From positions 6,448,001 to 6,512,000 of the forward strand of contig NC_088798.1 in assembly GCF_011386835.1 (NCBI RefSeq): DNA of 64,000 nt, written 5' to 3'. How positions within the stretch are numbered: position 1 is the first letter of the stretch; the number at the start of each line of letters is the position of its first letter. Source of the stretch: Chrysemys picta bellii (Eukaryota > Chordata > Testudines > Emydidae). The notes beneath the pieces are model-generated. The model was not told the DNA's origin. It searched no databases and worked only from the letters and a program-made list of their open reading frames with translations. Shown piece by piece: positions 11,336-22,689 of this stretch. The position numbers were made by a program, and so were the translations under genes.

Positions 11336-12425
11336 TACTGCTGTTTCTCATTGCAGCATCTCTGTAGATGTCCCGGTGCTGCACTTTGCAGCGGGCCAAG
11401 ACAACTCCCCCCTAAGGAGTGATTCTGCTCAGCCAGGTGCTAGTGTTTACTTGATGCAACAACTCAGTTATTCTTTTACCCAAGCAGCCGCTGCTAATCC
11501 AGAGCCCTGCCGTCCACCATGGAAATGACCTTTGGTCTCTGCAGCCATGCCCTGGGAAGAGCTGATGTGTAGACCTCTACAATGGAAGCCATTTGCAGTG
11601 CACAATACCACCGTATTGCCAACCCCAACCATTCAAAAATCATGAGGGTTTTTTTGAAATGATACATTTGGGGTTCTTTCTGAGCCTTTACAATGTGGCC
11701 AGGGCATGTTTTCTAGGTTTTTTTCCACAACCAGGGCTAGAAACTTACTTTTTATAAAGGAAACCTGAGAATCTCCGGTAATCACCTGACTCCAGGAGCT
11801 GGGGATTTAAGCAAAACACCAAATATTGGAAGTTTCACAATAAAATTGCAAGAGGTGGCAAGAATGCAATAAGTTTTATTGGTTGGACAAAAGCCAGGAA
11901 TTATGCTACATTTTCTTGAGTGCCAGCTTCTGGTCGCTTGTCTATTAGCTAATTGTACATCTATACAGCTAGAGCTCTCTTGGAGTATGTCCCACCTCCC
12001 TCCTTACAAAACAATGACAGTTGCTCCATGCAATACCTATCCTCATATCTCACAGCTCAAACTTTCCACATGTATCCTCATCGTTTGCCAGAAATTAAGC
12101 CACCTGCCGCTAAAATCAGAGACCGGGACTTGAAAATAACCAAATCTACAAATAGGCACTGTCATAGCTTAGGGCTCTATCATAAGTATTTTACTGGATA
12201 CAGGAATTAACAGCTGTCTCAGTCCACTTTCTCAGAACCCCTATGCTTTTTAATTTACTCAGCCTTGTTTCAATACAACTCCTGCAGTGCTCTATATGCA
12301 GATATTTATCCCCTTTGTGGAAGAACATTAAATATAAGGTAAACGCTAGCCATCTGGCTTGAGGATATCGCTTAGTTCACATTGAGCGAGGGGAATTTGA
12401 AGCATAGAATCTGGACTGAAACACA
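11336..12425. other. No recognisable gene or repeat
   Basis: Open frames of 60-85 codons are present but none has recognisable features. Confidence 0.4.
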
Positions 12426-12429
12426 GGGT

Positions 12430-12875
12430 AAGAATTGGAGCTGTCTGGAAAATGGAAATCCCTTCCTTCAAAAACTTTTGCATTTTTTAACAAAAAAATC
12501 ATCCCAAATCGGGAGGAAAAGTACAAAAACGAAACCCCACAATTTTTGGCAAGAAGAGATTTCCAGAAAAAGAATCCATTTTGGAAGACCTGAAATAGTA
12601 TTTTTCGGCTTCCAGCTTCCTGCTTGGAAGAGTCGTGTCAATTTCTCTCTTTCTCCCTGCGGGCAAAAGTATAATTGATTAAGGGCCTTTCCCACTTCCC
12701 CCCAGTTGCCTGAAAGTGCGTTCCAGGCAGGGAGCCTTCATTTCATTTTTCCCCAGGGAGAATCAATTTTGATTTGCATAATTGAAATTTTCCCACAGAA
12801 AATTTTGATTTTTGCAAAACTGGCATTTTTCACTGCAAAACCATCCTGATGGAAAATTCCCAACCAGCTCTAGTA
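12430..12875. repeat. A/T-rich foldback repeat copy
   Basis: Multiple complementary A/T blocks (GGAAAATGGAAATCCC, AATTGAAATTTTCCCACAG, GATGGAAAATTCCCAACCAG). The terminal GGAAAATTCCCAACCAGCTCT resembles the end at 21505-21525. The internal core differs from copy A, so this may be a subfamily. Confidence 0.5.
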
Positions 12876-12904
12876 AGAACAATATTCTGCACTTACATAA
12901 CCCC

Positions 12905-13240
12905 TTCCATTCAATTATTTATTATTGTGGCACCATTTAAAGACTTCAGCCAGGAATCAGGCCCTATTGTACTGTGTAGTGTACAAACAAATAACACAAA
13001 GATAGTCCCTGGCCCGGGAGCTCCCAACCTAGGATTTTAACACCGTGCAACAGGTGAATAAACTCGCAACTGGGATGTGTGGGGGAGGAAAGTAGAGACA
13101 AGTGTGTTAAGCTGAATCTAAGCAATGTAGAGTGCTTAACCCAGGTATGTTGCATTATCCCCTATTACAGATGGGGAAACTGAGGCACAGAGCGATTCTT
13201 GGCCACGGTCACAGCCTGAGCCAGTGGTGAAGAGAGAAGT
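12905..13240 (-). mobile_element. MIR-like CORE-SINE, nearly full length
   Basis: The reverse-complement tail (TTATTATTGTGGCACC ... TTGTACTGTGTAGTGTACAA ... AGATAGTCCCTGGCCC) is followed by ATTACAGATGGGGAAACTGA and GGCACAGAGCGA, the MIR core. Spacing between parts suggests an amniote MIR with diverged or inserted middle sequence. Confidence 0.65.
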
Positions 13241-13247
13241 AAGTCCA

Positions 13248-13456
13248 GTCTACACACAGAAATGGCACTGAATTGGTTTATAAATCGATGTAGTGAAATG
13301 GGTGAAGCTCCATTGAACATACTTCCGTCATCTTAAGAGAGCCTTATATTGCTGTAGCTTAATTCATTCAAAATGGTTTAAGAGTTCGTTACGGCAGTTA
13401 AACAACGGCGATGCAGGAAACAGATATTGGTAAATTGCTGCAATTTCTGTGTAGAC
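13248..13456. mobile_element. Small TIR transposon (MITE)
   Basis: The left end GTCTACACACAGAAAT (13248-13263) and right end ATTTCTGTGTAGAC (13443-13456) are inverted repeats about 180 bp apart. The CTACAC terminus is shared with other MITEs in this window (22920, 30935, 54590). No coding content. Confidence 0.65.
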
Positions 13457-14439
13457 AAGACCACGAATTGGATTAGATTGGCAAAGGATGAATCACCCAA
13501 GGTTTGGTTTGTGCTGAATAAACATCCCAAAGCTCTGATTTTTGTCCAAAGTGCTTAGTGGAGAAATTTAGCTGGGAAACTCCCCAAAGCAGGCTCTCTG
13601 GTGAGATTGCCTGTGTCAGGAGAGACATACCTTGAGAACAGATTAATGGGAGTTACATTCATAGGCTGAGAACAGAAGTAAGACCCCCCCCCAAACTCTT
13701 ATCTCCTCACCTTGCCTGACCCACACCAACCAAATGTTCATCCCCACTGAGGAATGAAAGACTTGATAATTACACTTCAGATGACATGTATTTTAGAGTG
13801 AGTAAGGACGTCATTTAATTAAACCGATAAGGCCCAAGTGACCTTAATAAAAAATTGGAAGATAACCTCAGTCTTCAAAATGAGGTAAAAAGTGACTGAG
13901 TGAGGACTACAGCTGACCTTCTGATAGAGATTATTACAGGCGATAGTGAATGCCTGCAGGTTGGGACAGTAGGTTAATTTCTGCCACATGGGTATGTGTA
14001 GGGGGTCACCATTGCTGTTAACAGTAGTAGACAGAAGGCATATTAAGATGCACAATTAACTTGGTTGTCATTCTTCCATCAAGAGTGATTAATTAACTGG
14101 TGTCTTATCTTGCCTGCAGTTCTCTTCTGGACTGGCCAGCTCTGCAATAAGATGGGATATGAAAAAAAATTATAATAAAGCCTAGGTGGGGAGGGGAGGG
14201 GACTGTATCAAGGAACCTGATCCTGTCAACTTTATGTAACTTACCAGTGACTGTGTTGTGTGTCCCGCTCTGTGCTTTTTCCACAGAGGATAAGAGTTTG
14301 TTGCTAAGCAAGCTCTAGTCTTTAGCTCAAGATGAAGCACTTTGTGCTTTCAGCTCTGAAGGGTCCTGGATCAATCCCTGATGTGTTTGCCAAGATGATG
14401 ACCAAACCTGTTTGTGTAATGAACTAAGCATAGGGGGCT
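13457..14439. other. No recognisable gene or repeat
   Basis: Single-copy-looking DNA with short chance frames only. Confidence 0.4.
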
Positions 14440-14640
14440 AGATTCACAAAATGACTTAGGTGCCTAAATCCCAGAATCCAATGGGATTCACAAAAATCAC
14501 TGCTCAGCTGCCCCCAAAGCTTTGCTTGGGGCCTAAATTTTTGCAGTAAAAATTCCCTAGGTACCTGTGTTTCTGCCTCTGAGCATGAGCCCGGCAGCCC
14601 CACGCCAGGCAGCCGGACGCCTAAGCCCTCATGCAATGCA
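14440..14640. repeat. Old interspersed repeat, family unknown
   Basis: Pattern CTAGATTCACAAAATGACTT / AGGTGCCTAAATCCCAGAAT recurs in degenerate form elsewhere in the window (8820-9000). Not assigned to a named family. Confidence 0.35.
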
Positions 14641-14678
14641 GGGAGCAGCAGAAGATAGCTGTTCCTCCATCTAACTTG

Positions 14679-15110
14679 CCTGCGGGCATGGGTGGTGAAT
14701 GAACCTGTTTGGGGCGGCTAGCCCCTGGCCCTGCCCCTTCTGCCTGAGGCCCTGCCCCTCCCCCACTGGAGCCCCGAGCCCCCTACCTCTGGCCTCCCCA
14801 CCCCAGCTGCAGGCACCCAGAGTGCCCACAGTCCCAGAGGACCAGGTGGCACGGCCCCAACACCCCCAGCTCCAGAGCTCCGGAGTGCTGGATGGGCAGC
14901 CCCAGGGCTGGGTGACCTGAGCACCGGCCCCAGCTGCCCCAAGTCCTGGGCTGCAGGCTGGCCCACCCTAGCCCCAGCCCCAGCCTGGGCCATGGGGAGA
15001 ACGGGAAGCAGGAGGGGGTCTTGGGGCAGAGCATGGGTAGGGCCACACCTGGCTGTTTGGGGAGGCTCAGCCTCCTCTGGCCTGCCATACCCACCGCCCA
15101 TGACTGCGGG
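14679..15110 (+). mobile_element. hAT-like MITE, 416 bp, copy 1
   Basis: The element proper is 14687-15102. It begins CATGGGTGGTG and ends CCGCCCATG, so the ends are inverted. Flanks CCTGCGGG (14679-14686) and ACTGCGGG (15103-15110) form an 8-bp target duplication with one mismatch, the length made by hAT transposases. The GC-rich interior has a second inverted block near each end (TTTGGGGCGGCTAGCCCC on the left, TTTGGGGAGGCTCAGCCTCC on the right). Open frames across it are composition artefacts. A second copy of identical length is at 16921-17336. Confidence 0.85.
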
Positions 15111-15189
15111 ACCTGTTCTGGTAAGTGTGCTCAAACCTGGCCTACTGGATCAGGTCCCTACTCGGGGTTGGCAGGAGAAGAACCTACTG

Positions 15190-17395
15190 TATTAATGCAG
15201 ATGGACTATATGGGCCTGAAGAGTCAAAGGTGTTTGACGTGACTCTGAAACTGTCCAACATTACATTAAACAAGGTTCGGGATGTGGTGTTCAGAGACCT
15301 CAGCCTGCAAAGTAGGGCAAACGCACCATTACAAAACTTTTAAACCTTTTATTAAAGATACAAGAGAGCAGAAAAAACAGCTGATGCATTTGAGATATAA
15401 AGTATTAAGTAAGGATTTCAGTGTAACAATGTTGCTTGTTTCCTCTCCCTTTAGCTGGAGAGAGTTTTTAGAGAGGATTAAAGAGGTGATCATGGCAAAT
15501 ACAGGCCAGTGAGTCTAATTTCAGTACTGGGCAAATTGGTAGAAATGATCATAAAGAACAGAATGATCAGACACATCAATAAACACAATATGTTGGCGAA
15601 GAATCAACACGGCTTTTGTAAAAGGAAATCACGCCTCACCAATCTATTAGAATTCTTTGAGGGTGCCAACAAGCATGTGGAAAAGGATGATTCCACTGGT
15701 ATAGTGTACTTGGATTTTCAGAAAACCTCTAACAAGGTCCCTCAGCAAAGACTATTATGGAAACAAAGCAGTCATGGGATAAGAGGGAAGGCCCTCTCAT
15801 GGATCAGTAACTAGGTAAAGGATAGGAAACAAAAGGTAAGAATAAATAGTCAATTTGTACAATGGAGAGGGGTAAATAGCAGGGTCCCCCAAAGATCTGT
15901 ACTGGGACCTGTGCTGTTCAACATGTTCATTAATGATCTGGAAAAGGGAGTGAACAGCGAAGTGGCAAAGTTTGCAGATGATACAAAATTATTCAAGACA
16001 GTTAAGACCAAAAACTGGCTGGAAGAGTTACAAAGGGATCTCCACAAAACTGGGCAACAAAATGGCAGATGAGATTTGACACTCATAGTGCAAAATAATA
16101 CACATTGGAAACATAATCCCAACTACACATATATAACAATGGGTTCTAAATTAGCTGTTACCAAACAGGAAACAGATCGTGGAGTCACTGTGGATAGTTC
16201 TCTGAAAACTTCTGCCTAGTGTGCAGCAGCGGTCAAAAAGGCTAAGAGAATGTTAGGAATGATTAGGAACAGGACAGAAAATAAGATAAAAAATTATAAT
16301 GCCACTTTATAAATCCCTGGTGCCCCAACACCTTGAATATTATGTCCAGTGATGATCACCTCATCTCAAAAAGGAGATAGTGGAACTGGAAAAGGTTCAG
16401 AGAAGGGCAGCCGAGATGATCAAGGATCTGGAATGGCTTCTATACGAGGTGAGACTAAAAAGATTAGGGCAGTTCAGCGTAGACAAGAGATGACGGGATG
16501 AGGGTTATGAAAGAGATCTATAAAATCATGAACGGTGTGGAAAAAATGAATGGGGAAGTGTTACGTACTCATTCCCACAATACAAAAACCAAGGTCACCT
16601 GGTGAAATTAACAGACAGAAGGTTCAATACAAACAAAAGGAAGTCCGTTTTCACTCAACACACAACTAAAGTGTGTTACTCATTGCCATGGGATGTTGTG
16701 GTGACCAAAAGTATAGCTCATAACTTCATGGAGGAGAGATCTATCAGTGGCTATCAGCCAAGATGGTCAGGGCTGCAACCCCATGCTCAGGACAAGCCTA
16801 ACCCTCTAACTTCCAGAAGCTGGGAGCGGGAAGACAGAGATAGATCACTCTGTAATTGCCCGGTGGTGTATTCTCCCCTGAAGCTCTGGTATGGGTCACT
16901 GTCGGAGACAGGATACTGTGCATGGGCAGTGCATGACTCCTCCTTTTGGGGAGGATGGGCGTGCCCGGACTGTGGCCCCGCTTTGAGGCCCCTCCCTGCT
17001 TGGCCTCCTCCCCCTGAAGCCCCACCCATGCCCCACCCACTCAGCCCCCTCCCCCACCACTCATGCTTTTTTGCCTCCTCTCCTGGCCCCGCCTGCCTGC
17101 TGGTGGGCTGGCTGCTCACCGCTTGCATGCTCCTCTTCATGCGAGAGGCCCCCATGTGGGCAGAGTGGAGATGGGAAGAGACGGAGGGAGGGCGGGGCCT
17201 CTGGGGGAAGAGGACAAGCACGAACGAGGCCCTAGCCGGGGCACCCACCCTTTCGGCAGCAGCGTGCTCCAAAGGCGGTGGACTGGCTGTTTGGGCAGGC
17301 TTAGCCTCCCCTGGCCTCTTATGCCCGCTGTCCATGATACTGTGCTAGATGGACCATGGTCTGACCCAGTGTGGCAGCTCTTAAGTTCTAACGTG
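15190..17395 (+). mobile_element. CR1 LINE fragment, interrupted by a hAT-like MITE
   Basis: Contains CR1 reverse transcriptase from the fingers/palm region (15509-15814: KNRMIRHINKHNML, QHGFCKRKS, then VYLDFQKTSNKVPQ) through the C-terminal region (16400-16620) to the 3' UTR (GATACTGTG[insert]CTAGATGGACCATGG, then TCTGACCCAGT). The VYLDF motif holds the first catalytic Asp of the polymerase. The frame is broken by stops and indels, so it is dead. The 3' UTR is split by the 416-bp insertion at 16921-17336; joining the flanks restores the normal CR1 tail. Confidence 0.9.
16913..17344 (+). mobile_element. hAT-like MITE, 416 bp, copy 2, nested in CR1
   Basis: Element 16921-17336 begins CATGGGCAGTG and ends CCGCTGTCCATG. 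ATACTGTG occurs on both sides (16913-16920 and 17337-17344), a perfect 8-bp target duplication of CR1 sequence. Length and orientation equal copy 1, and the right-end block (GGCTGTTTGGGCAGGCT) matches it. A 248-codon open frame running through here (16602-17348) joins CR1 to MITE sequence and is not a gene. Confidence 0.9.
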
Positions 17396-18580
17396 TGAAC
17401 AGTCCTTCTGAAGTCAGTGTGACTACTCACCTGCTTAAAGTGGAGGTGTTTGCAGGATTGGGACCTAAACAGTCAAGACAAAGAAAATATTATCCCCGTT
17501 CTACAGGTGTGGGAGGGATTGCCAAATACAGACGTGCTGTGTAAACACAGAATAGTCCCTGAAATGACACCCAAGTGACATCTCTGGGAGTGGAAGATGC
17601 CACCAATAAACAGTGGAAATAACTTTTTTTTTTTTGAAGGCTAATAAAGCCAAAAGCTTTTTATTATTTTAAGGGAGCCTCTCCAGGCCTCTGACCTTTA
17701 AGTACATATTGAAGACTAGCTGCCATGAAGATTTAGTCTGGATCCAAATCCCGTCACCTCTTGCCTTTCTTCCCTAGAATGGGAGCTGTCATCACGCTGC
17801 TGAAGCTTTTAAGTCGGCTTGAATGCTGGTTGTCTCTCTTGCTTAATAAAAAAAAGACCAGAGTCGGCGCATGAGGTCATCGTTCTATTTTAAGGTGGCT
17901 TTTCATATTTACCTGGTCTCCACCTCCTTGTGATTCAGGCGAACAAAAGTTCCTGATGAAAGGCTCGTCTGACTGAAAGGCAAAAGCAAGGCCCGTATCT
18001 CCCTCAATAGAGCTGTTGTTCCCGACACCGAGGCCTCCCGAAGCGAATGTCGTTTGGGGGAGCAGGGGGGGAATGGTTTGTTGTTAACTCTTTGGCTTGT
18101 GTGTGAGCCCCCTCGGTCCTGTCTGGCTTCAGAAGGAGCCCTTGACAAAATGCCTGCCTCGCAGAGGAATAGTTTGCAGAGCCGTGGCAAGTAGCGAATG
18201 TTTTCCTCTCCTCTGCGATTGACACAGTGCACCAGCCAGAAATCCTTCATTCACAGCTCCGGGATGAGAAACATTCCCACGGAAACTGTTGGAAAATATT
18301 ATTGAACACATCCTATATAATAAAAAGCAGTCACCAGTGAATAAGAAATTCTCACTGACAAAGCAGCTGATGATTTGGCCTTGATCTCTTCATCACCAGA
18401 CACTACCAGGAGCGCAACTGGTCTGGCTCAAGCCATAATAGGATGTGGAACGTGTAGCCCCTGGCTACAGCAACAGCTATCGCAGCATGGACATCTGGTA
18501 ATAATTCCGCTGCTCCAGCCACCAGATCTTCTCTTTCGAGAGCCATAATCTGAAGCTATCGGTTGAATGGACAGACAGGA
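17396..18580. other. No recognisable gene or repeat
   Basis: Looks single-copy. It includes a T-run and an AATAAAGCC segment at 17620-17650. Open frames around 17909-18311 on the minus strand have no recognisable features. Confidence 0.4.
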
Positions 18581-18584
18581 ATTA

Positions 18585-18870
18585 AGGCACTGGGCTGGCA
18601 CTCGGGAGAACTGGCTTCAAATCTCACTCGCTTCAAATCTCATGCCACAAGCTCCCCGTATGACCATGGGCAAGTCACTTAGTCTCTCTGTGGTTCATTT
18701 GCCCTGCTGCAAAAAAAAGAGGTAATAATACCAACCTTGTCTGTTTAGACTGCAAGCTCGTTGGGGCAGGTACTTTCTCGTGCTATGCATATGTGCAGAG
18801 CCCAGCACAATGGGGTCCTGACCTCGCCTGGGGCCCCTAGGCCCTACTCATATACAAATAAGGAGGAACA
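18585..18870 (+). mobile_element. MIR-like CORE-SINE, near full length
   Basis: Core GACCATGGGCAAGTCACTTA and GTCTCTCTGTGGTTCATTTG, then the amniote tail CTGCAAGCTCGTTGGGGCAG and CCCAGCACAATGGGGTCCTG. A GAACTGGCTTCAAATCTCACT-type B-box remnant lies upstream. An old copy. Confidence 0.75.
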
Positions 18871-18919
18871 ATATTATTCCTGAATACCAGGAAACCCCAT
18901 TCAATAAATGACTGCTCTC

Positions 18920-19135
18920 CATTTCTGATCCTTCTAGCCAAAGATCTCAAAGCATTTTAGCAAACATGCTAATTAATTTAACGTGGGAAGGGGGAAAAAA
19001 TTCTCCTCTTTGCTGATGGTAAACTGAGGCACAAAACAGAATTATTTTTACCCATTATCCCTTGGGGCAGAGTCTGGCATAGAACTCAGACCTTTTGATT
19101 CCCACTCCTGATCCTTAGTCACGAGACCATTGACT
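18920..19135 (-). mobile_element. MIR-like CORE-SINE fragment
   Basis: TGGTAAACTGAGGCACAAAA ... GGGGCAGAGTCTGGCATAGAA ... ATTCCCACTCCTGATCCTTAGT follows the reverse-complement MIR core and 5' part. Diverged. Confidence 0.55.
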
Positions 19136-19136
19136 T

Positions 19137-19270
19137 AGATTGTAAGCCTCTTGGGGCAGGGAACTACCTTTTTGTTTAGTATTTGTACAGCCCCTAGCAC
19201 AATGGCATCCTGGTAAGTAGTAATACAGTGCAGTAGTAATACAAATAATAAATCATAATAATCATTCCTT
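19137..19270 (+). mobile_element. CORE-SINE/MIR-like tail
   Basis: GATTGTAAGCCTCTTGGGGC ... TTTGTACAGCCCCTAGCACA ... AATGGCATCCTGG is the standard amniote MIR tail. It abuts a minus-strand MIR piece, so two copies lie head to tail. Confidence 0.7.
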
Positions 19271-19729
19271 TTCAGGTACCTCTTGCTGTTGCATACCTAT
19301 GCCAACATTATAGGCAATGCCAGAGATATAATCCTTTATAAAATTTGTGATGCCTGATCAGCCACTGCTATTATTGATGGTGGATACCTGATCGGCTGGA
19401 ATCAGACTTAGATCACTCTGCCATTTCATATAGGGCATTAAACCCAGGATCAGTTCTGGCTACTTACTTTGCTGGCATAGGCTGAATCTGAATCTGGACC
19501 CGGAGATGAAAAGTTGTGTGGAAATGGACACCACAAAAAAACAAAGTTGGGTTAAAACAGTAATCAACCAAACACACACTATGTATTTGCAACAAAAAAA
19601 TATTGATGGCTCAGTGGGTGTATTTTTCTTGTAAATTACCAAATCAGTTGATTAAAGCATTGGTGAGGCAGCTGTAGTGGGCTCTGGTATATACGCGGCT
19701 GTCCAATGAAATCATTCGCAGGTAGAGAG
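19271..19729. other. No recognisable gene or repeat
   Basis: AT-rich sequence with only chance open frames. Confidence 0.4.
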
Positions 19730-19965
19730 ACAACACGGTCCAGTTTAAAAGGGCACTTGGGAAACCTGGCTTCTGTTCCCAACCCTGCTACTGCCCTGCT
19801 GGGTAACCTTGGTCAAATCACTTTCCCTCTCTGTGACTCTAATCTCCCTTCCATGCTTTGTCAGTCTTGTCTGTTTAGTCCTTACCCAAAAGAACTGATG
19901 ATCGATCTCTTAATGTGTTTATACTTTGGCTAGCATGTTGGGACTCTATAATACCAATCCATACC
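19730..19965 (+). mobile_element. MIR-like CORE-SINE
   Basis: CACGGTCCAGTTTAAAAGGG, then AACCTGGCTTCTGTTCCCAA, GGTAACCTTGGTCAAATCAC and CTGTGACTCTAATCTCCC correspond in order to the 5' part, B-box region and core of a MIR. Confidence 0.65.
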
Positions 19966-20910
19966 TGTAGCTCCATAACAGGAGGACCCAACCGTAGGAT
20001 CTAAGCAGCCCTGAAATTTGCAGGGAGAAAGAGGTCGAAATTTGAGGGAAACAGTTTTCCATTTGGAGCAAGTCTGAGTTTTGCAGCTTGGCACAATCTC
20101 TATATAAACCCACTTTTAGACTTCTGGTTCTTCAAAATCATTTAACCAATCCACTGGATGACAATACAAATCGTGAAATGCAAACAGGAAATGTTAACAG
20201 TAGTTTCCAAGCACCCTTATGTCAAGAGAGGAAGAAATAAACGGCCAAAGAGTCCATTAAATGAATGGCTTGACAATGAAATGGGGATTGCTTAACTGAA
20301 AACAAAAATAAAAGGTCATCTGAGCTCCGAACAGGACCTGGCTGGCAGCTTGGACAAAAGGTAAAATCTAGCTGCCTTTCGTGTGTCAGGCTAATGAGAG
20401 GTGATCTCGCCAGGTCATTCAGAAAATCGGGTTTGCTGGTAGAGGAAGAACAGAACGACATTGAACTGATGTTATTGTGGTGTCTGTGTGGGCAGTGGAG
20501 GAGGTAATTTATCAAGAGAGAAATCAGATGCTGGATTTGAGGGATTTGGGGCCTATCCTGAAACACGGAGAAACTGCATCCTTCAGTCACTATCTGGGGA
20601 GTACAAAATGCAGCTGCCCTGAACCATAGGTTAGTATGAATCCGTCGCCGCAGGGCCAGATCTGTGTCCTGCATGTGCTTAAGTCTCTTGCTGGACTGGG
20701 GCCAGCATGCTCACTATCATGTAGGATAGAACCCCATGGGAAAGGAAGAGCAATAATGGGCCCCAACACTACGGGGACTATTTAGATCTACACCTTGTTT
20801 TCATATACATGTGAATAATAAAACATCTGTTCACGTTAGGCTTTGTAACCACCAGCCCCACTTCTTTTAAAAGAAGAGCTAATTGTCTTGGCATGAAGTA
20901 TTGTATAATG
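19966..20910. other. No recognisable gene or repeat
   Basis: A 150-codon minus-strand frame (20222-20674) has no recognisable domain or compositional signature and is probably chance. Confidence 0.4.
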
Positions 20911-20980
20911 AGCTTGATCCATGGCCCATAGAAGTCAACTGGAATTTTCCTGTTGACTTCTACGGACTTCGATCAAGCCT
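20911..20980. repeat. Short foldback (two 30-bp arms)
   Basis: The left arm AGCTTGATCC..GAAGTCAACT (20911-20940) and right arm TGTTGACTTC..GATCAAGCCT (20951-20980) are imperfect reverse complements around a 10-base loop. Single-arm relatives with 'GAAGTCAATGG' occur at 45490-45535 and 47280-47300, so this is probably part of an old repeat family. Confidence 0.6.
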
Positions 20981-21129
20981 AGTGTCCCTTTAAAGTTTTA
21001 AACCATATGAGCCTGATTCTACTGAAACATGCTCAGATTTAATCTGGTTAGAGAATCAGGAGTAACTCCCCTGCAATAGTTTAGGTGGTCACATGACCCT
21101 CATTACTGTGGTAGCAGAGCATCTCACGC

Positions 21130-21530
21130 TCTGTAATGTATTTACTGGAGCTGTGCAGAGAATGCAAATTCTTTCATGGAGGATTTCAAGATTTTTGAGG
21201 CTTGTTTTCATTCGGATGAGGAATGAAACCCGCGAATTTTGAAATCTCCGTGAAATAAAAGTCTGGGAAACGTTTTTGTGTTGGGTCGATCCAAATGTTT
21301 CGTTTAGACAAAATTGAAATGCTTCGTGTCAACCTTTACATTTTCTAATGTGTCGTAGAAAACCACATAGAAAAATCCCTGAAACAAAAAGTGATTTTGA
21401 AAGGAAAAATGGAACCGTTTCATTATTGTAAGACCTCTTTCTTCCCTCCCAAAACAAAATTTCAGCCAAATTGATGTGAGATTTCAACAAAACTGACTGT
21501 CGAAGATTTTCCAACCAGCCTGTACCCTCA
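21130..21530. repeat. A/T-rich foldback repeat copy
   Basis: Complementary A/T blocks (GAAATCTCCGTGAAATAAAAG, CAAAATTGAAATGCTTCGTG) end in GATTTTCCAACCAGCCTGT, the terminus also seen at 12845-12870. Family as at 9.3 kb; ZNF143-like core not seen here. Confidence 0.45.
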
Positions 21531-21539
21531 CGACAGGAG

Positions 21540-21690
21540 GGGAAGTGCTGTTAACCCATTTTACAGATGGGGAACTGAGAGACAGAGTCAAAATGACTTG
21601 CCCAAGTTTTCACAGATAGCCTGTTCTAGAGCAGGGAATTGTATGTAGGTCTATCCAAGTTCCAGATTAGTGCTCTCGCCACTGGATCAT
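21540..21690 (-). mobile_element. MIR-like CORE-SINE fragment
   Basis: CCCATTTTACAGATGGGGAA, then AAATGACTTGCCCAAG and CTCTCGCCACTGGATCATTC, are the reverse-complement core through 5' region. Confidence 0.75.
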
Positions 21691-21986
21691 TCTTAAACTT
21701 ATGCAGATTAGAGGAAGTGTCAAGAAAACATGGCCCACTGCAAGTATGAATGAATGAAAAATTGATGATCAGTATGTGTCTGGTGGATTTAACACTGCAA
21801 ATGACATTTTCCCGTAACAGTAACTATAACTTATTGGGTTGTTATTAAATGATAGACTCTATTTTTTAAAAAAAGATGCAATTGCATGAGTAGAATGAAC
21901 ATTCTGAACGTGCTTGCCTTTTGTTAAGCAGACGTTTGTTAAATATGGGTTTGTGTTGTATAGCAGAGTGTGTTGTACAATGCAGG

Positions 21987-22218
21987 GGAGGGGGCAGGGC
22001 CGGCTCCAGGCACCAGCTTACCAAGCAGGTGCTTGGGGCGGCCACTCCAGAGAGGGGCGGCACATGCGGCAATTCGGCGGACAGTCCCTCACTCCTGCTC
22101 GGAGCAAAGGACCTTCCGCCGAATTGCCGCCACAGATCACGATCGCGGCTTTTTTTGTTTGTTTGTTTGTTTGGCTGCTTGGGGTGGCCAAAACCCTGGA
22201 GCCGGCCCTGGGAGGGGG
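21987..22218 (+). mobile_element. hAT-type MITE, 216 bp, with perfect target duplication
   Basis: Element 21995-22210 begins CAGGGCCGGCTCCAG and ends CTGGAGCCGGCCCTG, perfect 15-bp inverted ends. GGAGGGGG on both sides (21987-21994 and 22211-22218) is an 8-bp target duplication. It contains a second near-inverted pair (GGCAATTCGGCGGAC / TCCGCCGAATTGCC) and a TTTG microsatellite. A shorter relative is at 39092-39243. Confidence 0.92.
22151..22173 (+). repeat. (TTTG)n microsatellite
   Basis: About five tandem TTTG units within the 216-bp MITE. Confidence 0.85.
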
Positions 22219-22685
22219 TAAACCCTGAACAGTAAAAGCAGCATGATTAATATGCTGCCTTTTTATAAAGTAATCTGGAAATAAAATATGATTTGGTATT
22301 CTGTGTTCAGTTTAATTATTTCATATGAATTTGCTCTCTGTTTCTATGCAGCCCCATCAATTCCACGTTTCCACTCCACTTTTTGCCAATAAAACTGTTT
22401 GAGCCATCAACGAGATAAATAATTGGTATCTTACAAGAGCAGACCTCCTAAATCTTCATAAGCTCCAGTTGCTGGTAGTCCTGGCATAGCTTGGCTGCTG
22501 ATGGCTGTTTATAAACTGTAAACCCTAGTAATTTGCACCAACCTCATGGGACAAACAAAAGTTAGACTGTGTCTCATTGAAACCATGTCTTGGCTCATCT
22601 AGTAGAAGAATTTAACACATTGCTCTGGAATATAATATTAGTATTTATCTACCAGGCTTTCTAGCATCCTAGTACCTCACATATA
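22219..22685. other. No recognisable gene or repeat
   Basis: AT-rich single-copy-looking sequence. Confidence 0.4.
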
Positions 22686-22689
22686 TTTA

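Noticed and set aside
14718..15134. 138-codon minus-strand frame
   Set aside because: Falls within hAT-like MITE copy 1 and runs past its boundary; low-complexity Gly/Ala/Pro translation.
16787..17335. 182-codon minus-strand frame
   Set aside because: Antisense to the same MITE; GC-rich composition suppresses stops.
16602..17348. 248-codon open frame, longest plus-strand frame
   Set aside because: It crosses from CR1 3' sequence into the GC-rich 416-bp MITE; no domain, and the nested insertion explains it.
20222..20674. 150-codon minus-strand frame
   Set aside because: No recognisable domain, no splice or promoter context.
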